DNA from: Phyllostachys edulis
Lineage: Eukaryota; Streptophyta; Magnoliopsida; Poales; Poaceae
Direction: 5' to 3'
Assembly: GCA_036346405.1 (NCBI GenBank)
Contig: CM070548.1
Coordinates: 58,464,611 to 58,528,610, forward strand
DNA: 64,000 nucleotides
Both the position numbers and the translations under genes were made by a program. The notes under the pieces are model-generated. The model was given only the letters and a program-made list of their open reading frames with translations. It was not told the origin of the DNA and did not search any database. Of the stretch, positions 33,488-45,489 are shown piece after piece (the first letter of the stretch is position 1; each line of letters starts with the position of its first letter).

Positions 33488-33594
33488 ATCCTGTGGTGCG
33501 GCCTTGTTGTGGGTTTTGCTGATGATTTTTGAAGCGCAGCGCATTGGAACTCGAAGTGCTTTAGAACTTGGAGTGCTTTGGAACTTGTGTTTGT

Positions 33595-34306
33595 GGTGGT
33601 CCATCCTGGACCTCCCCTAGGAGCACCGACGTGGCTCAATCTCAACCATTCAGGACCTCCCCCTGAAGAGATCTGGATCATCCAGGACCTCCCTTATGAG
33701 GTCTTTCAATGCATTGTAGCAGGAAGGTTGTCTTTGTAAAAAGACCACCTGTTTTTGGACCTGAGTTTTTACAAAGACCACCCATTTTGGCTCTGTCATT
33801 TTGCAAAGACAACCCTCCACCTCAGAGGTCTTTTTAGATCCACAGGAGATCTTCAAAGTTCACTCAGAGCAACCACGTGGACTAAATCTCGACCACATAG
33901 GACCTCCCATGGAGAGATCTAGACCGTCTAGGACCTCCCTTAGAAGATCTTACATGATTCAATCAAGACCGTCCAGGACCTCCCTAGGCGTGATCTGAGC
34001 CGTCTAGGACCTCCCTAGCGCATCAACGTGGATCTATCAGGACCGTCCACGACCTCCCAAGAGGTCTTTGCGGAGGTCTTTGAGGAGGTTTTCAGGACCT
34101 CACAGGAGGTCTTTCAGGAGATCTTTGAGGAGGTCTTTGAGGACGTCTTTAGGACGTCCCATAAGGTCTTTAAGGAGATTTTTGAGGAGGTCTTCAGGAC
34201 CTCCCAGGAGGTCTTCATGGACCTCCCTGAGTTATTTTCAAAGGACCTCCAAAGAGGTTTTCCAGGACCTCCAAGGAGGTCTTCACGGACCTCCTAAGAT
34301 GTCTGA
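33595..34306 (+). repeat. Palindromic ggacctcc / ggaggtc array in the copia 5' LTR
   Basis: Units such as caggacctcc, aggaggtctt and gaggaggtct alternate densely, mostly as 21-bp or 15-bp steps at 34030-34306. They can pair with one another along the whole stretch. The 3' LTR has the same array at about 41195-41870. Confidence 0.9.
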
Positions 34307-34826
34307 GCTTTATATATATTTCATGAACATTATTTGAAGTGGTTTTAGACCTCAAGGTTGATCTGGATATTATTTATTGTTGATTGATGCACGAGTGTGT
34401 TATGCGTGTGTTGAACTAATGTTGGTCAAGTTGGAGAACTTGTGCCGGATATATATTCTTTGGTCTTTGCATGTGCAGGTTGAGCATGGAGACGATCATG
34501 ATCGGTGACGAGGAGGACCCGGACTAGGATAGGGAAATCTGAGGTCTAGGAGGTCGTGGATGTCACGAGGTGGTTGGGCTCATGCTGGAGCACGTGGAGA
34601 TCAAAGGTGTTGCTGTTGCACGGATAAGCTTTGGGAGGAGCAGTCATGAAGGCTTACGACGTGTGACATGTATGGAAGTTTTTTTTGAGATATGGAAGGT
34701 GTTCTATATCTGAAAGGAGTCTTAGAGATATTGAAAACCCGTGTTTGGAAGGGTTTCGGGTCCCTTGTTCTTGGAAGAGATATAATCCGTGTGTATGTCG
34801 TGTGAAACACGGATAGGACTCTAGGA

Positions 34827-34834
34827 TATAAAAA
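34827..34834 (+). promoter_or_regulatory. TATA box of the copia 5' LTR
   Basis: TATAAAAA about 315 bp before the LTR end; conserved at 42395-42402 in the 3' LTR. It marks the probable U3/R border. Confidence 0.65.
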
Positions 34835-35144
34835 GAGGAAGGTTAGGAGCTAACCCGTGCGCTTGGGAGATAGAGCCAGAACCGTAGCTTTTTCATGCTG
34901 TTTTGAGTTACGTTGTTCTAGCTAGAGAGATCTTTCGATTGGAGGCTTTGAGGGGTGCTTGATGAGCGCTTTGTAGACACAAATCAAATTTGAGAAATAA
35001 AGTTCAGACTTGTTCAACTTTGCTTCTTGATTTGTTGATCAACCTGTGCGCATAAGGTTCCAGGATTTCAAGTGCACAAGTTGAAGATAGAATTTGGAGG
35101 TCAATCATTCACCCCCCCTCTGATTGCCATTACGATCCTATAAG

Positions 35145-35156
35145 TGGTATCAGAGC
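35145..35156 (+). promoter_or_regulatory. Primer binding site, initiator tRNA-Met type
   Basis: tggtatcagagc, two bases after the 5' LTR, is the standard plant PBS for the initiator methionine tRNA. Confidence 0.95.
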
Positions 35157-35165
35157 AAGGTTGCA

Positions 35166-38100
35166 ATGGCATCAGATCGAGATCGGTTCTCAGGTAAGCC
35201 ACCATATTTCGATGGATCAGATTATATGTACTGGAAAACTCGCATGGAAGTCTTTCTGCAAGCACAAGGTAATGTTATTTGGCAAAAAGTTGAAAGTCCT
35301 TATGAAGTGCCTGTTGTTGTTACTGCCAACAATACTGCTGATGTTGAAGCTAATGCTAAGGCTAGAAATATTTTGTTGCAAGGTTTAAGTAGAAACGAGT
35401 TTTTTCAGAATTGCAAATATTAAATCTTCCAATAAGATTTGGACTACTCTTGCTAATTATCATGAATGATCTAAATCTGTTAAAGGTGTTCGTCAGAATC
35501 AATTTAAAAAAGAGTATTCTAAATTTGAGATGAAACCAGGAGAATTAGTAGATGCTCTTTTCGATCGCTTCAATAAAATTGTTAGTGATTTGCAATCCGT
35601 TGATGTCATATATTCTGATTCTGACAATGCTCGTCAAATCTTAAACTCCTTAGATATGACTGTCTGGGAGGTTCTAGTCATTACCATCAATCATTCTGTT
35701 AACATGGAAACACTCACCTTAAATGATCTTTATTCCAAGATAAAAACTCATGAGATTGATATTTTGGCCAGGATAAATAAGTCCAATTCTTTGTGTTTAG
35801 TGACTAACCAAACTGATAGCTCATCTAGCTCTTCTAGTGTTTCCTTGTTTGCATTGGGATCTATTTTAGATGAACAACTAGAGGAGATTCCAGAAGAACA
35901 GCTTGTACTCTTCTCCAACAGGGTGACTAAAGCAATCAACAATATCAGATCAAGGAGGAGAGGAGGTCCAATTAGATGCTATGAATGTGGTGAACTAAAC
36001 CACATAAAGGTGAATTGTCCCAAGTTGAGAAGTAAGGAGGCCAAAGATGACAAAGCACAAACTCGTCGTTCAAAATTCAAGTTTGATTCAAGTAAGAAGC
36101 AAAATTATCGTAAGGCGGTCAACAAGATACTCTCAGCACTTGAGGAGATTGGGTTGAGTGATGTTGATTCTGAAAGCGACAATAAGGACGATAACAAGAA
36201 GGCAAAAGAGGAGGACTTCATAGGGATGTGCTTTATGGCAAGCAGCGAAGAACTTAATAGTGATGATATCTACAGTGACCCTGATGAGGTACAACAGTTG
36301 AGGAAGGGGAACACATGGCTGGTTGATTCAGGTTGTTCCAGGCACATGACTGGTGATTCAAAATGGTTCTCCTCCCTCACTAAGGCATCCAGTGATGAGT
36401 TGATTACTTTTGGGGATGGCTCAACTGGAATTGTGATGGCAAAAGGTACTGTGCGTGTAAATGACAAATTCATTCTCAAAGATGTTGCTTTGGTAAGTAA
36501 ATTGAAGTATAACCTTCTTTCGGTTTCACAATTGATAGAAGAAAATCTTGAGGTAAGCTTTAAGAAACACGCTTGCAGAGTTTTGGATGCTTCTAGGGAT
36601 CTTGTGTTCAACATCTCTCGGTTAGGGAAGGTCTTTAAAACTGATTTCAATCTTTTCTTTTCACCTAATGTTAGATGTTTGGTACCTTCCGAATCCAGGG
36701 ATCTATTCTTTTGGCATCGTAGGTTAGGACACATTGGTTTTGATCATCTTGTTCGGATTAGTGGAATGGATCTCATTAGGGGGTTGCCTAAACTTAAGGG
36801 TGATAAAGATTTGGTTTTCTCTCCCTGTCGACATGGTAAGATGGTTGCTGCTCCTCATTTCCCTATTTCAGTAATCATTACAGATGGCCCTGGACAACTG
36901 TTGCACATGAACACTGTAGGTCCTTCTAGGGTTCAATCTGTTGGAGACAAATGGTACATTTTTGTAATTGTTGATGATTTCTCTAGATACTCTTGGGTGT
37001 GTTTTATGGTGTCTAAGGATGAGGCTTTTGGTCATTTCAAAGATTTATTTCTTAGACTCAATAATGAATTGCATGGTGCTGTGAAAGCTATTAGGAGTGA
37101 TAATGGTACTGAATTTAAGAACTCCTTGTTTACTTCTTTTTTGCTTTGAAAAAGGTTTGGAACATCAAATTTCTTCTCCTCGTGTTCCACAACAAAATGG
37201 GGTTGTTGAGAGGAAAAATAGAACCTTGGTTGAGATAGCAAGAACTATGCTTGATGAACATGCTACTCCTAGGAAGTATTGGGCAGAGGCTATCTCTACT
37301 GCTTGTCATGTCTCTAATAGAGTATTTTTGAGAGCCTCATTGCACAAGACTTCTTATGAGCTGAGATTTGGTAAAAAGCCTAGTGTTTCTCACTTCAGAA
37401 TTTTTGGATGTAAATGCTTTATTCTTAAACATGGAAATCTGGACAAATTTGAGTCTAGATCAACAGATGGCATTTTTCTTGGCTATCCTTCTCACTCTCG
37501 TGGCTATCGTGTGCTTAACCTTAAAACTAACAAAATTGTTGAGACTTGTGAGGTTACTTTTGATAAGGTCAGTTCTTGTACTAGACCTGACATTTCAGGT
37601 ACACAAGCTCAGGGAGAATCCGAAAGCATATTCCTTAATGAAGAAGATGATTTTGATTTTGGTAATGATTCATCTCCCATGCCATCACCTACTGATGATC
37701 ATGCACCTTCTACTACAACTGGAGACACTGCTGTTGCGCCACCACCAAGTGATGGATAGACTGCAGAACATGTTCATAATGTTGAAGTCAGTTCAGAACC
37801 TTCTGCACCATTAAGGATTCAGCGAACAACATCCTCCAGAACTGATGATTGGTGACATTCATGAAAGGGTAACATGTTCCAAGTTTACTTCTCCTGACTC
37901 ACATGCTCATTCTGCTTTTGTTGCCTCTTTTGAGCCTAATGATGTAAGTCATACTTTATCTAATGAGTCTTGGATCAATGCCATGCATGAAGAATTAGAA
38001 AATTTTGAGCGAAATAAAGTCTGGACCTTAGTTGAGCCTCCTCATGACATAATGTAATTGGAACTAAACGGGTTTTTAAAAATAAACAAAGTGAGGATGG

Positions 38101-39466
38101 TGTTGTTGTTAGAAATAAGACTAGACTTGTTGCTCAGGGATTTTCTCAAGCGAAGGGTCTTGATTTTGGTGAAACTTTTGCTCCTGTAGCCAGATTAGAA
38201 GCTATTTGAATTCTCTTAGCCTTTGCTGCATCTAAAGGCTTTAAATTGTATCAAATGGATGTTAAAAGTGCTTTTCTTAATGGCTTTATTGAGGAGGAAG
38301 TTTATGTTAAGCAACTACCTAGTTTTGAAAATCCTAAGTTTCCTAATCATGTCTTCAAATTGTCAAAAGTTTTGTATGGTTTGAAGCAACTCCTAGAGCT
38401 TGGTATGAGAGGCTCAAGCTTTTTCTGCTAAAAAATGATTTCCAAATGGGCAAGGTAGACAAAACTCTTTTCACTTTTCGACATGGCAATGATCTATTAC
38501 TTGTTCAGATTTATGTGGATGATATTATCTTTGGGGGCTCCTCTCATGGTTTGGTTTCCAAGTTTTCAGATACTATGAGTAGGGAGTTTGAGATGAGTAT
38601 GATGGGGGAGTTAACTTACTTCTTAGGCTTGCAAGTAAAACAGACCAAGCAAGGCAATTTCATTCACCAAACCAAGTATACTAAAGGCTTGCTTAGACGT
38701 TTAAACATGGCATCTTGCAAACCCATCTCTACACCAATGGGGTCTATAGCTGTTATTGACCCAGATGAAGAAGGTGAGGCAGTGGATCAAAAAGAATATA
38801 GGAGTATGATTGGTTCTCTACTCTATTTGACTGCTTCAAGACCGGACATACATTTTGCTGTGTGTTTATGCGCTCGATTTCAAGTTTCACCTCGTGCATC
38901 CTATTGTCAAGCTATGAAAAGAATTCTCAGGTATCTCCAATGAAGTTTAGAATTCGGCCTTTTCTATTCATCTTCATCCTGTTTTACTTTGCGTGCATAC
39001 TCAGATAGTGATTTTGTGGGGGTGTAGAATTGATAGAAAAAGCACATCCGGTACATGTCACTTTTTAGGCACATCATTAGTTTCTTGGTCTTCTAGAAAG
39101 CAATCTTTTGTTGCACAATCAACTGTTGAAGCTGAGTATGTTGCTGCAGCTGCTAGTTGCTCTCAAGTCCTTTGGATTTCTTCTACTCTCCGAGATTTTG
39201 GTTTAAACTTGGGCAGTGTTCCTCTTTATTGTGATAACACTAGTGCTATTAACATTGCTAAGAATCCAGTGCAACATTCTAGAACCAAACATATTGATAT
39301 CAGATTTCACTTTCTCAGAGATCATGTGGAAAAGGGTGATATTGTTCTTCACTTTGTTGAAACTGATTTTCAGTTTGCTGATATTTTCACTAAGCCGCTT
39401 GATACTTCTTGTTTTGTTCGTTTGCGGAGTGAATTGGGTGTTGTTCATTCTATGGGTTTATTGTGA
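35166..39466 (+). pseudogene. Copia gag-pol polyprotein, decayed
   Basis: Starts at ATG 35166, ten bases after the PBS. Gag (UBN2-like, YMYWKTRMEVFLQAQ) is followed by a zinc knuckle CYECGELNHIKVNC at about 35980. Protease has WLVDSGCSRHMTGD at 36315. A pre-integrase region has HRRLGHIGFDHL. The integrase core has MNTVGPS, VDDFSRYSW and IRSDNGTEF, then the PQQNGVVERKNRTLVE block after a shift. Reverse transcriptase runs through KTRLVAQGFSQ, QMDVKSAFLNGF and IYVDDIIFG, keeping the catalytic Asp pair. RNase H has RKSTSGTCHFLG, VEAEYVAA and CDNTSAINIAKNP. Lesions include a frameshift near 35405, TGA 35467, a shift near 37140, TAG 37757, a shift near 38055, TGA 38207, a shift near 38388, and TGA 38941 followed by a deletion. 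Several stops look like CGA-to-TGA changes, as expected from cytosine methylation decay. Confidence 0.95.
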
Positions 39467-40531
39467 GGGGGAGCTGTTTGATCAAAATTTCAGAAGCTTT
39501 GATTATCCTTATTGTTCCTCAATTCATTAAGTCCAAGCCATTGAAATAAAAAGAGTAGTAGAGCTCTCTCTATCATATTTATTCATGTGCTATGTAGTTT
39601 TGATCTTGACTGGTTTTAATAAACTTGCTGCATAAAGAACTAAAGCATGACATGATTGAAATCTTTGACTAGATTGATTATTGGTATTACTTTGTGATGT
39701 CTATTGAAAAGGATAAACTTGTTTGTGAGTCTTATTTTAAATCTTGGATTTGAAGCAAGAATGTCTCTCATTTCAATCCTGTGTTGCTCACTCAATTTGG
39801 CATGTTATAAAAGATAAAGGGTTGAGAAAAAGAATATGAAAAGATGTGTGCTTCAAGCATGCCATACATAGCTGTGTATCACAAAAAAAGGGGTGCATAA
39901 CAATGCTCACATGACAAGAAGTATGCTTCAAGCATGCCATACATAGCTATGTGTTTTTAAAATAAAAAAAATGCACAAAAAGTGCTTCAATCAAAAGAAG
40001 TTTGCTTCAAGAATGCTACCCTTGAAAAGAAGTATGCTGCAAGCATGCCACATGCAAATAAGAATTGAAAGTGAAGCAAGAGGATGATACATGAGTCTAA
40101 TAGTTCATCCAGATTTAAAGTTTGTCTCACTGTTTGGCTTTCACTTTTTGGTGACTTCTATTTGTGGTCTTATAATCTTTTTAGTCATTGTGTGAAATGC
40201 CTGTCATGAATCTAAATTGTCTCATCATTTTAAAATACTTATCTTGACATTGCTATATGGTATATCAATTTATATGATCCTGTTAGCTCTACCCAACCAA
40301 ATGGCTTGGTTAATCCATTAAATTGCTTTGCATAATCTTCAAAGCTTCTTGATTTGTTTCTCTTCATGATTTGATTCCTTCTTTGAAGTTCTTGATGTTT
40401 ACATTGCCAAAGGGGGAGAAAGATGGGAGAATTTGTACTTGTGTTGAGGGGGAGTTTCTCCATCCTGCAGTTTTTGAATTTTGAAATCTTCTTTCTTGAA
40501 GTATTGTCAATGTATTCATCAAGGGGGAGAT
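39467..40531 (+). other. Extra 1-kb region between pol and 3' LTR of the copia element
   Basis: No long ORF. Three PPT-like tgagggggag / aagggggag tracts occur near 39466, 40446 and 40521. Direct repeats around gtatgcttcaagcatgccat lie at about 39850-40050. Confidence 0.8.
40521..40531 (+). promoter_or_regulatory. Polypurine tract of the copia element
   Basis: aagggggagat directly precedes the 3' LTR start (tgttag at 40532) and would prime plus-strand synthesis. Confidence 0.85.
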
Positions 40532-42709
40532 TGTTAGACCAGGGGGTCTTTGTCGTGTTTGCTGATAAATACATTGACAATAGGAGGTCTTGGTCGTGTT
40601 GTTTATTACATTGTCATTTGGGTTGCTTTGGTATGAGATTGTTAGACCATGATGATTGATTGAGATTTGTGTTGATCTGGAATTTGCGGTTGTGAGTGTT
40701 TCGGTAGTACCGCTTGGATTTGTGAGTGTTTCGATAGTACCGCTTGGTTAAATTCTTATTGTCTTCTCTAACCGTTGGATCAGAAACGGGCGATCCGATT
40801 GTTGGTTCGTTTGGACAAGTTGAAACGTCCCAGCCAACCTGGACCGTCAGATCTAAAATGAACAGCCAGATCTTGAGGTCATCTTCGGACGGTCCGAACG
40901 GCCCACTCAGTTTGGACCGTCAGATCTAAAACGAACAGCCAGATCTTGAGGTCATCTTCGGACGGTCCGAATGGCCCACTCAGTTTGGACCGTCAGATCT
41001 AAAACGAATAGCCAGATCTTGAGGTCATCTTTAGGCGGTCCGAATGTCCCACTTAATTTGGACCGCCAGATCTAAATCCTATGGTGCGGCCTTGTTGTGG
41101 GTTTTGCTGATGATTTTTGAAGTGCAGCGCATTGGAACTCGAAGTGCTTTGGAACTTGGAGTGCTTTGGAACTTGTGTTTGTGGTGGTCCATCCTGGACC
41201 TCCCCCAGGAGCACCGACGCGGCTCAATCTCAACCATTCAGGACCTCCCCCTAAAGAGATCTGGATCATCCAGGACCTCCCTTATGAGGTCTTTCAATGC
41301 ATTGTAGTAGGAAGGTTGTCTTTGTAAAAAGACCACCCATTTTTGGACTTGAGTTTTTACAAAGACCACCCATTTTGGCTCTGCCATTTTGCAAAGACAA
41401 CCCTCCACCTTAGAGGTCTTTTCAGATCCACAGGAGGTCTTCAAGGTTCACTCAGAGCAACGACGTGGACTCAATCTCGACCACACAGGACCTCCCATGT
41501 TGAGATATAGACCGTCCAGGACCTCCCTAAGAAGATCTTACGTGATTCAATCAAGACCGTCCAAGACCTCTCTAGGCGTGATCTAAGCCGTCCAGGACGT
41601 CCCTAGCGCATCAACGTGGATCTATCAGGACCGTCCACGACCTCCTAAGAGGTCTTTGCGGAGGTCTTTGAGGAGGTCTTCAGGACCTCAGAGGAGGTCT
41701 TTCAGGAGATCTTTGAGGAGGTCTTTGAGGTCGTCTTTAGGACCTCCCAGAAGGTCTTTAAGGAGATTTTTGAGGAGGTCTTCACGGACCTCCCTGAGGT
41801 ATTTTCAAAGGACCTCCAAAGAGGTTTTCCAAGATCTCCAAGGAGGTCTTCACGGACCTCCTAGGATGTCTGAGCTTTATATATATTTCATGAACATTAT
41901 TTGAAGTGGTTTTAGACCTCAAGGTTGATCTGGATATTATTTATTGTTGATTGATGCACGAGTGTGTTATGCGTGTGTTGAACTAATGTTGGTCAAGTTG
42001 GAGAACTTGTGCCGGATATATATTCTTTGGTCTTTGCATATGCAGGTTGAGCATGGAGACGATCATGATCGGTGACGAGGAGGACCCGGACTAGGATAGG
42101 GAAATCTGAGGTCTAGGAGGTCGTGGATGTCATGAGGTGGTTGGGCTCATGCTGGAGCACGTGGAGATCAAAGGTGTTGCTGTTTCACGTATAAGCTTTG
42201 GGAGGAGCAGTCCTGAAGGCTTACGACGTGTGAGGTGTATGGAAGTTTTTTTTTGAGATATGGAAGGTGTTCTATATCTGAAAGGAGTCTTAGAGATATT
42301 GAAAACCCGTGTTTGGAAGGGTTTTGGGTCCGTTGTTCTTGGAAGAGATAGAATCCGTGTGCATGTCGTGTGAAACACAGATAGGACTCTAGGATATAAA
42401 AAGAGGAGGGTTAGGAGCTAACCCGTGCGCTTGGGAGATAGAGCCAGAACCGTAGCTTTTTCATGCTGTTTTGAGTTACGTTGTTCTAGCTAGAGAGATC
42501 TTTCGATTGGAGGCTTTGAGGGGTGCTTGATGAGCTCTTTGTAGACACAAATCAAATTTGAGAAATAAAGTTCAGACTCGTTCAACTTTGTTTCTTGATT
42601 TGTTGATCAACCTGTGCGCATAAGGTTCCAGGATTTCAAGTGCACAAGTTGAAGATAGAATTTGGAGGTCAATCATTCACCCCCCTTTGATTGCCATTAC
42701 GATCCTACA
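40532..42709 (+). repeat. Copia 3' LTR
   Basis: 2178 bp, TGTTAG...CCTACA, nearly identical to the 5' LTR. The 21-bp length difference is explained by one missing ggacctcc/ggaggtc unit near 41780. Confidence 0.95.
42395..42402 (+). promoter_or_regulatory. TATA box of the copia 3' LTR
   Basis: TATAAAAA at the position equivalent to 34827 in the 5' LTR. It could drive read-out transcription to the right. Confidence 0.6.
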
Positions 42710-42774
42710 GCTGACGCACGCACACCACTCATATTCTAACTCGAACATGCGTGAAAGAAGGACAACATACCTAA

Positions 42775-42877
42775 TGTTATGAATATTGTGTATGTATTGC
42801 AATAGCCAAATAAGCAATATATAGAGTACAAGGGACACAAGACTAAACCCTAGAACAATAGAAAAATACTCTTAACA
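42775..42877 (-). repeat. 3' LTR of the TRIM-like element
   Basis: 103 bp with perfect TGTTA/TAACA ends; shares tattgtgtatgtattgcaat and gagtacaagggacacaagac with the copy at 45294. Confidence 0.9.
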
Positions 42878-43275
42878 CCCTCCTCAAATGCAAGACGTAT
42901 GCAATAGCATTGTATTTGGAAAGGGTTGACACTAAAATAGGGAAAATAAAAAAAAAATCTGAGTCTTGATAATATCGTCGTAGCGTGCAACTCTTAGAAA
43001 ATATGTTGAGTATCAAAAGGTCTCCTCCCATCCGGGGTCCTACAACAGCCCATAAAGCACAAGGTGCAGGGGCTATGAAAGTAGAGATAAGTGGGATCAA
43101 AGTTGACCGCGGCATCTCGACGAAGAAGATGATGAAACCAATAGGAATAGAGAGAGATGTCAAATCAAGCCGAAGAGAAATATATAGAAGCATGGCAGCA
43201 CAGATCGAAGCCCAAGACGGCGGCAACGTAGTGCACAAGAAGCGCAGCGGAGGTGCGTGCAGAAGAAGCGCGGGG

Positions 43276-44062
43276 CAGGCCTTGTCACGTGCTCTAGACC
43301 GCTTACCTAAGGTAGTGAGCGGTGGTATCAACAGATGCCAAACAAACTCGAGAAGTCGTGTCTTGTGGGTAAAGTTGTACAACCTTTGCCGAGTGTAAAA
43401 CTATTCGAATAGCCGTGTCCACGGTCATGGACATGCTAGCAAAGCCACTCAAAGTTATACTTTGATTTTGTTTTGAAAAGACTTTATTAAATGGTTTATG
43501 CAAATGGAAAATTGGGCAGGAAGCCATGTGATAGGAGGGTATCCTTCACCATTCTTATGTGAATGTTATCTGACTATAAAACTTGAGAATTTATAAAAAT
43601 GAATTTTAGTTATAGAATAACTGCTTTGGAACTTAGTACAAGTATTTAAAGAAAACATTGCTTTATGCAGATTTAACCAATAAGCCTACCTTTGTTATAT
43701 CCTTACATGCATTAACTCTGTTATTGGGTGTAACTTGCGAGTACAGAAGTTGTGCTCATCCTTGCTTCATGCAAATAAATTTCAGAGAAGGACTTTGCTA
43801 CCGGTGTGGATCTCGACGACTAGACCGCTACCCCAGTCGATTGCCTATGGCAGATCAGCTGGACTCCACTACTTCTTCGTCTTCCGCTGTGTTCTTTACT
43901 GTTGGCTTGTAAGCCTCTTTGGTAATAAACTCTGTTGATTATTAATATAATTGAGCGATTTATGGATGTTACCATATCTGTTTACTGTGTGAACTAGCTA
44001 CTGATCATGAGACTAGTTCAGAAATGCACAATGGATTTGGGGTGTTAATCCCGGGTCTGACA
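43276..44062 (+). mobile_element. Truncated gypsy LTR (3' part), plus orientation
   Basis: From ggccttgtcacgtgctctag through gcatgctcgagt-like LTR sequence to cccgggtctgaca. It matches the minus LTR at 63375-64000 (ends tgtaagacccggg) and, more distantly, the LTR at 15197-18662. The 5' part is missing, so it is a deletion remnant inside the TRIM-like element. Confidence 0.75.
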
Positions 44063-45281
44063 TGATCTATATCAAATAGTGCAGAGCTTGCTACGTTTAG
44101 ATTAGCCTTATCATGTGACATGTGAACCTGTGAAAAAGGTAGTATTATCTATAGGGTGATAGCGATTTTAGCCTAGTACCAATTCATAGTATACTTGTCG
44201 ATTTATGCGTAAGTGAACCTAGTCCAGGGGAAGATATAGTTAGTCTTGGTAGAGCCTCAGTGATTTCTATTCTCTCGTAATTTAGTTCTTTAGATTAAAT
44301 CTTTCATACAATGTTCTTGTTAGTAGTAATTGTTAGCCTTAGTTGTAATCTCAACTGTTCCCTGAGACCGATAACCCTAGATACTCAGGTGAAAAACTAC
44401 AACCGATCCATGAGCTTGCGGTTATCATTGTACGAGCATAGATCGCATCAACACTTCCCAAAATAAAGGAACTAAGGATGAAACTATGGACAAAAGATGG
44501 TCGTATTGGAAAAATACATTATCCAACCTCAATGGCCTGAAAAAACAAGAGAACAAAATGTCTTAGAATTCTCAAGTAAAAAATAGTAGAATGATTAAAA
44601 ATAAGTAGTTAAGTAAATAAATTAACTTTTAGTACTTATGTTCTTTCAAGTTAATGAAGCAATGAACCACATCATCATTAGCGATGAACCACAACATCAT
44701 TAGCATCATTAGCGATGAACCTGGGTCGCGTGCCCGTATCGCCGCCTAAGACAACTCCAGGGTGCACAGTTTTTGGGCTAGAGGGTGCACATGTGGTATA
44801 TATAACTTGATCCCCACTGAATTATTTTTTTTAACCTAGTGTCCTGTGACACCGGGTAATCCTATTTGGTTCCACCTCTGGCTACGGCGGCCAAGGGAGG
44901 CAGCGACGTAGTGGGTGGCGATGGCCTAGCTCGAGCGGCGGTGGTTTCGAGCTCCGGGTAGACTCTGCCGCCTCCCACTTCTTCGTGTAGAGCGAAGCGA
45001 GCGACAGGGAGGTTGGTAGCAACTAGCAGCCGAGCACGATGGCTTGGCTTGGGCTAGATCTGACCAGATCTAAGTGGATCTGGTCGAAAAGAGGACAGCG
45101 GCGTATCCGGGCGTCCTCCTCCCCCCAGCTGCTGGATCTATCTTCTTCCTTCACTCCGGCGGAGCACGGCTGGCGCACAGAGCTCGGGGCTGTGCGGATC
45201 TGAGGTAGACACGGGCTCAGGGCAGCATCAACGTCGTCTTGATAGCTAAGAAGCACCTGGGCAAACCGTAACCCTAACCTT
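44063..45281 (-). other. Interior of the TRIM-like element
   Basis: The left half (to about 44470) is AT-rich and has phrases such as ctgagaccgataaccctaga, common in grass LTR elements. The right half (44880-45250) is GC-rich and gene-like with no recognisable domain; it lies just after the PBS on the minus strand. Confidence 0.4.
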
Positions 45282-45293
45282 GCTCTGATACCA
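45282..45293 (-). promoter_or_regulatory. PBS of the TRIM-like element
   Basis: The complement of gctctgatacca is TGGTATCAGAGC, a perfect initiator tRNA-Met PBS abutting the 5' LTR. Confidence 0.92.
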
Positions 45294-45405
45294 TATTATT
45301 AATATTGTGTATGTATTGCAATAGCTCAATAGGCAAAATATAGAGTACAAGGGACACAAGACTAAACCCTAGAACAATAGAGAAATAACACAAATACTCT
45401 TAATA
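45294..45405 (-). repeat. 5' LTR of the TRIM-like element
   Basis: 112 bp, terminal bases mutated (tatta...taata) relative to the 3' copy; internal sequence clearly the same. Confidence 0.88.
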
Positions 45406-45489
45406 CCTAACTTGGTTTTCTAGAGTTTCTTTAAAAACACCAGTCCAGTTCTCTAAAGAAATAAATAACCAACTAAACAACCTACTGAT

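Larger units (their letters stand above)
32944..35142 (+). repeat. Copia 5' LTR
   Basis: 2199 bp, TGTTAG...CCTATA (the 3' LTR ends CCTACA). Contains the 73-bp tandem repeat, the ggacctcc/ggaggtc array and a TATA box at 34827. It differs from the 3' LTR by scattered substitutions and one extra 21-bp array unit. Confidence 0.95.
32944..42709 (+). mobile_element. Complete Ty1/copia retrotransposon, TSD gctga
   Basis: Two direct LTRs (32944-35142 and 40532-42709) flank a PBS, a decayed gag-pol and a PPT. The 5 bp on both sides, 32939-32943 and 42710-42714, are gctga. Gene order (gag, protease, integrase, reverse transcriptase, RNase H) is copia type. Long LTRs and about 1 kb of extra sequence after pol are unlike small copia elements and closer to SIRE/Maximus or Tork organisation; the lineage is not certain. 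Stops and frameshifts make it non-autonomous now. Confidence 0.96.
42775..45405 (-). mobile_element. Small minus-strand retroelement with about 0.1-kb LTRs, TSD cctaa
   Basis: The LTR at 42775-42877 (TGTTA...TAACA, 103 bp) matches a LTR at 45294-45405 (112 bp) in the same orientation. Flanking pentamers 42770-42774 and 45406-45410 are both cctaa. On the minus strand a perfect PBS follows the right-hand (5') LTR, and a purine tract gaggaggg precedes the left-hand (3') LTR. No gag or pol is recognisable in the 2.4-kb interior, which instead holds GC-rich sequence and a gypsy LTR piece. It is therefore TRIM-like (non-autonomous, short LTR) but with cargo. Confidence 0.85.

Noticed and set aside
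34028..34337. Two overlapping frames with FEEVF / RRSLRR repeats
   Set aside because: They are translations of the ggacctcc/ggaggtc array in the copia LTR, not genes.
42985..43527. 137-codon plus frame and 179-codon minus frame in the TRIM-like element
   Set aside because: No recognisable domain; they span the junction of cargo and a gypsy LTR piece.
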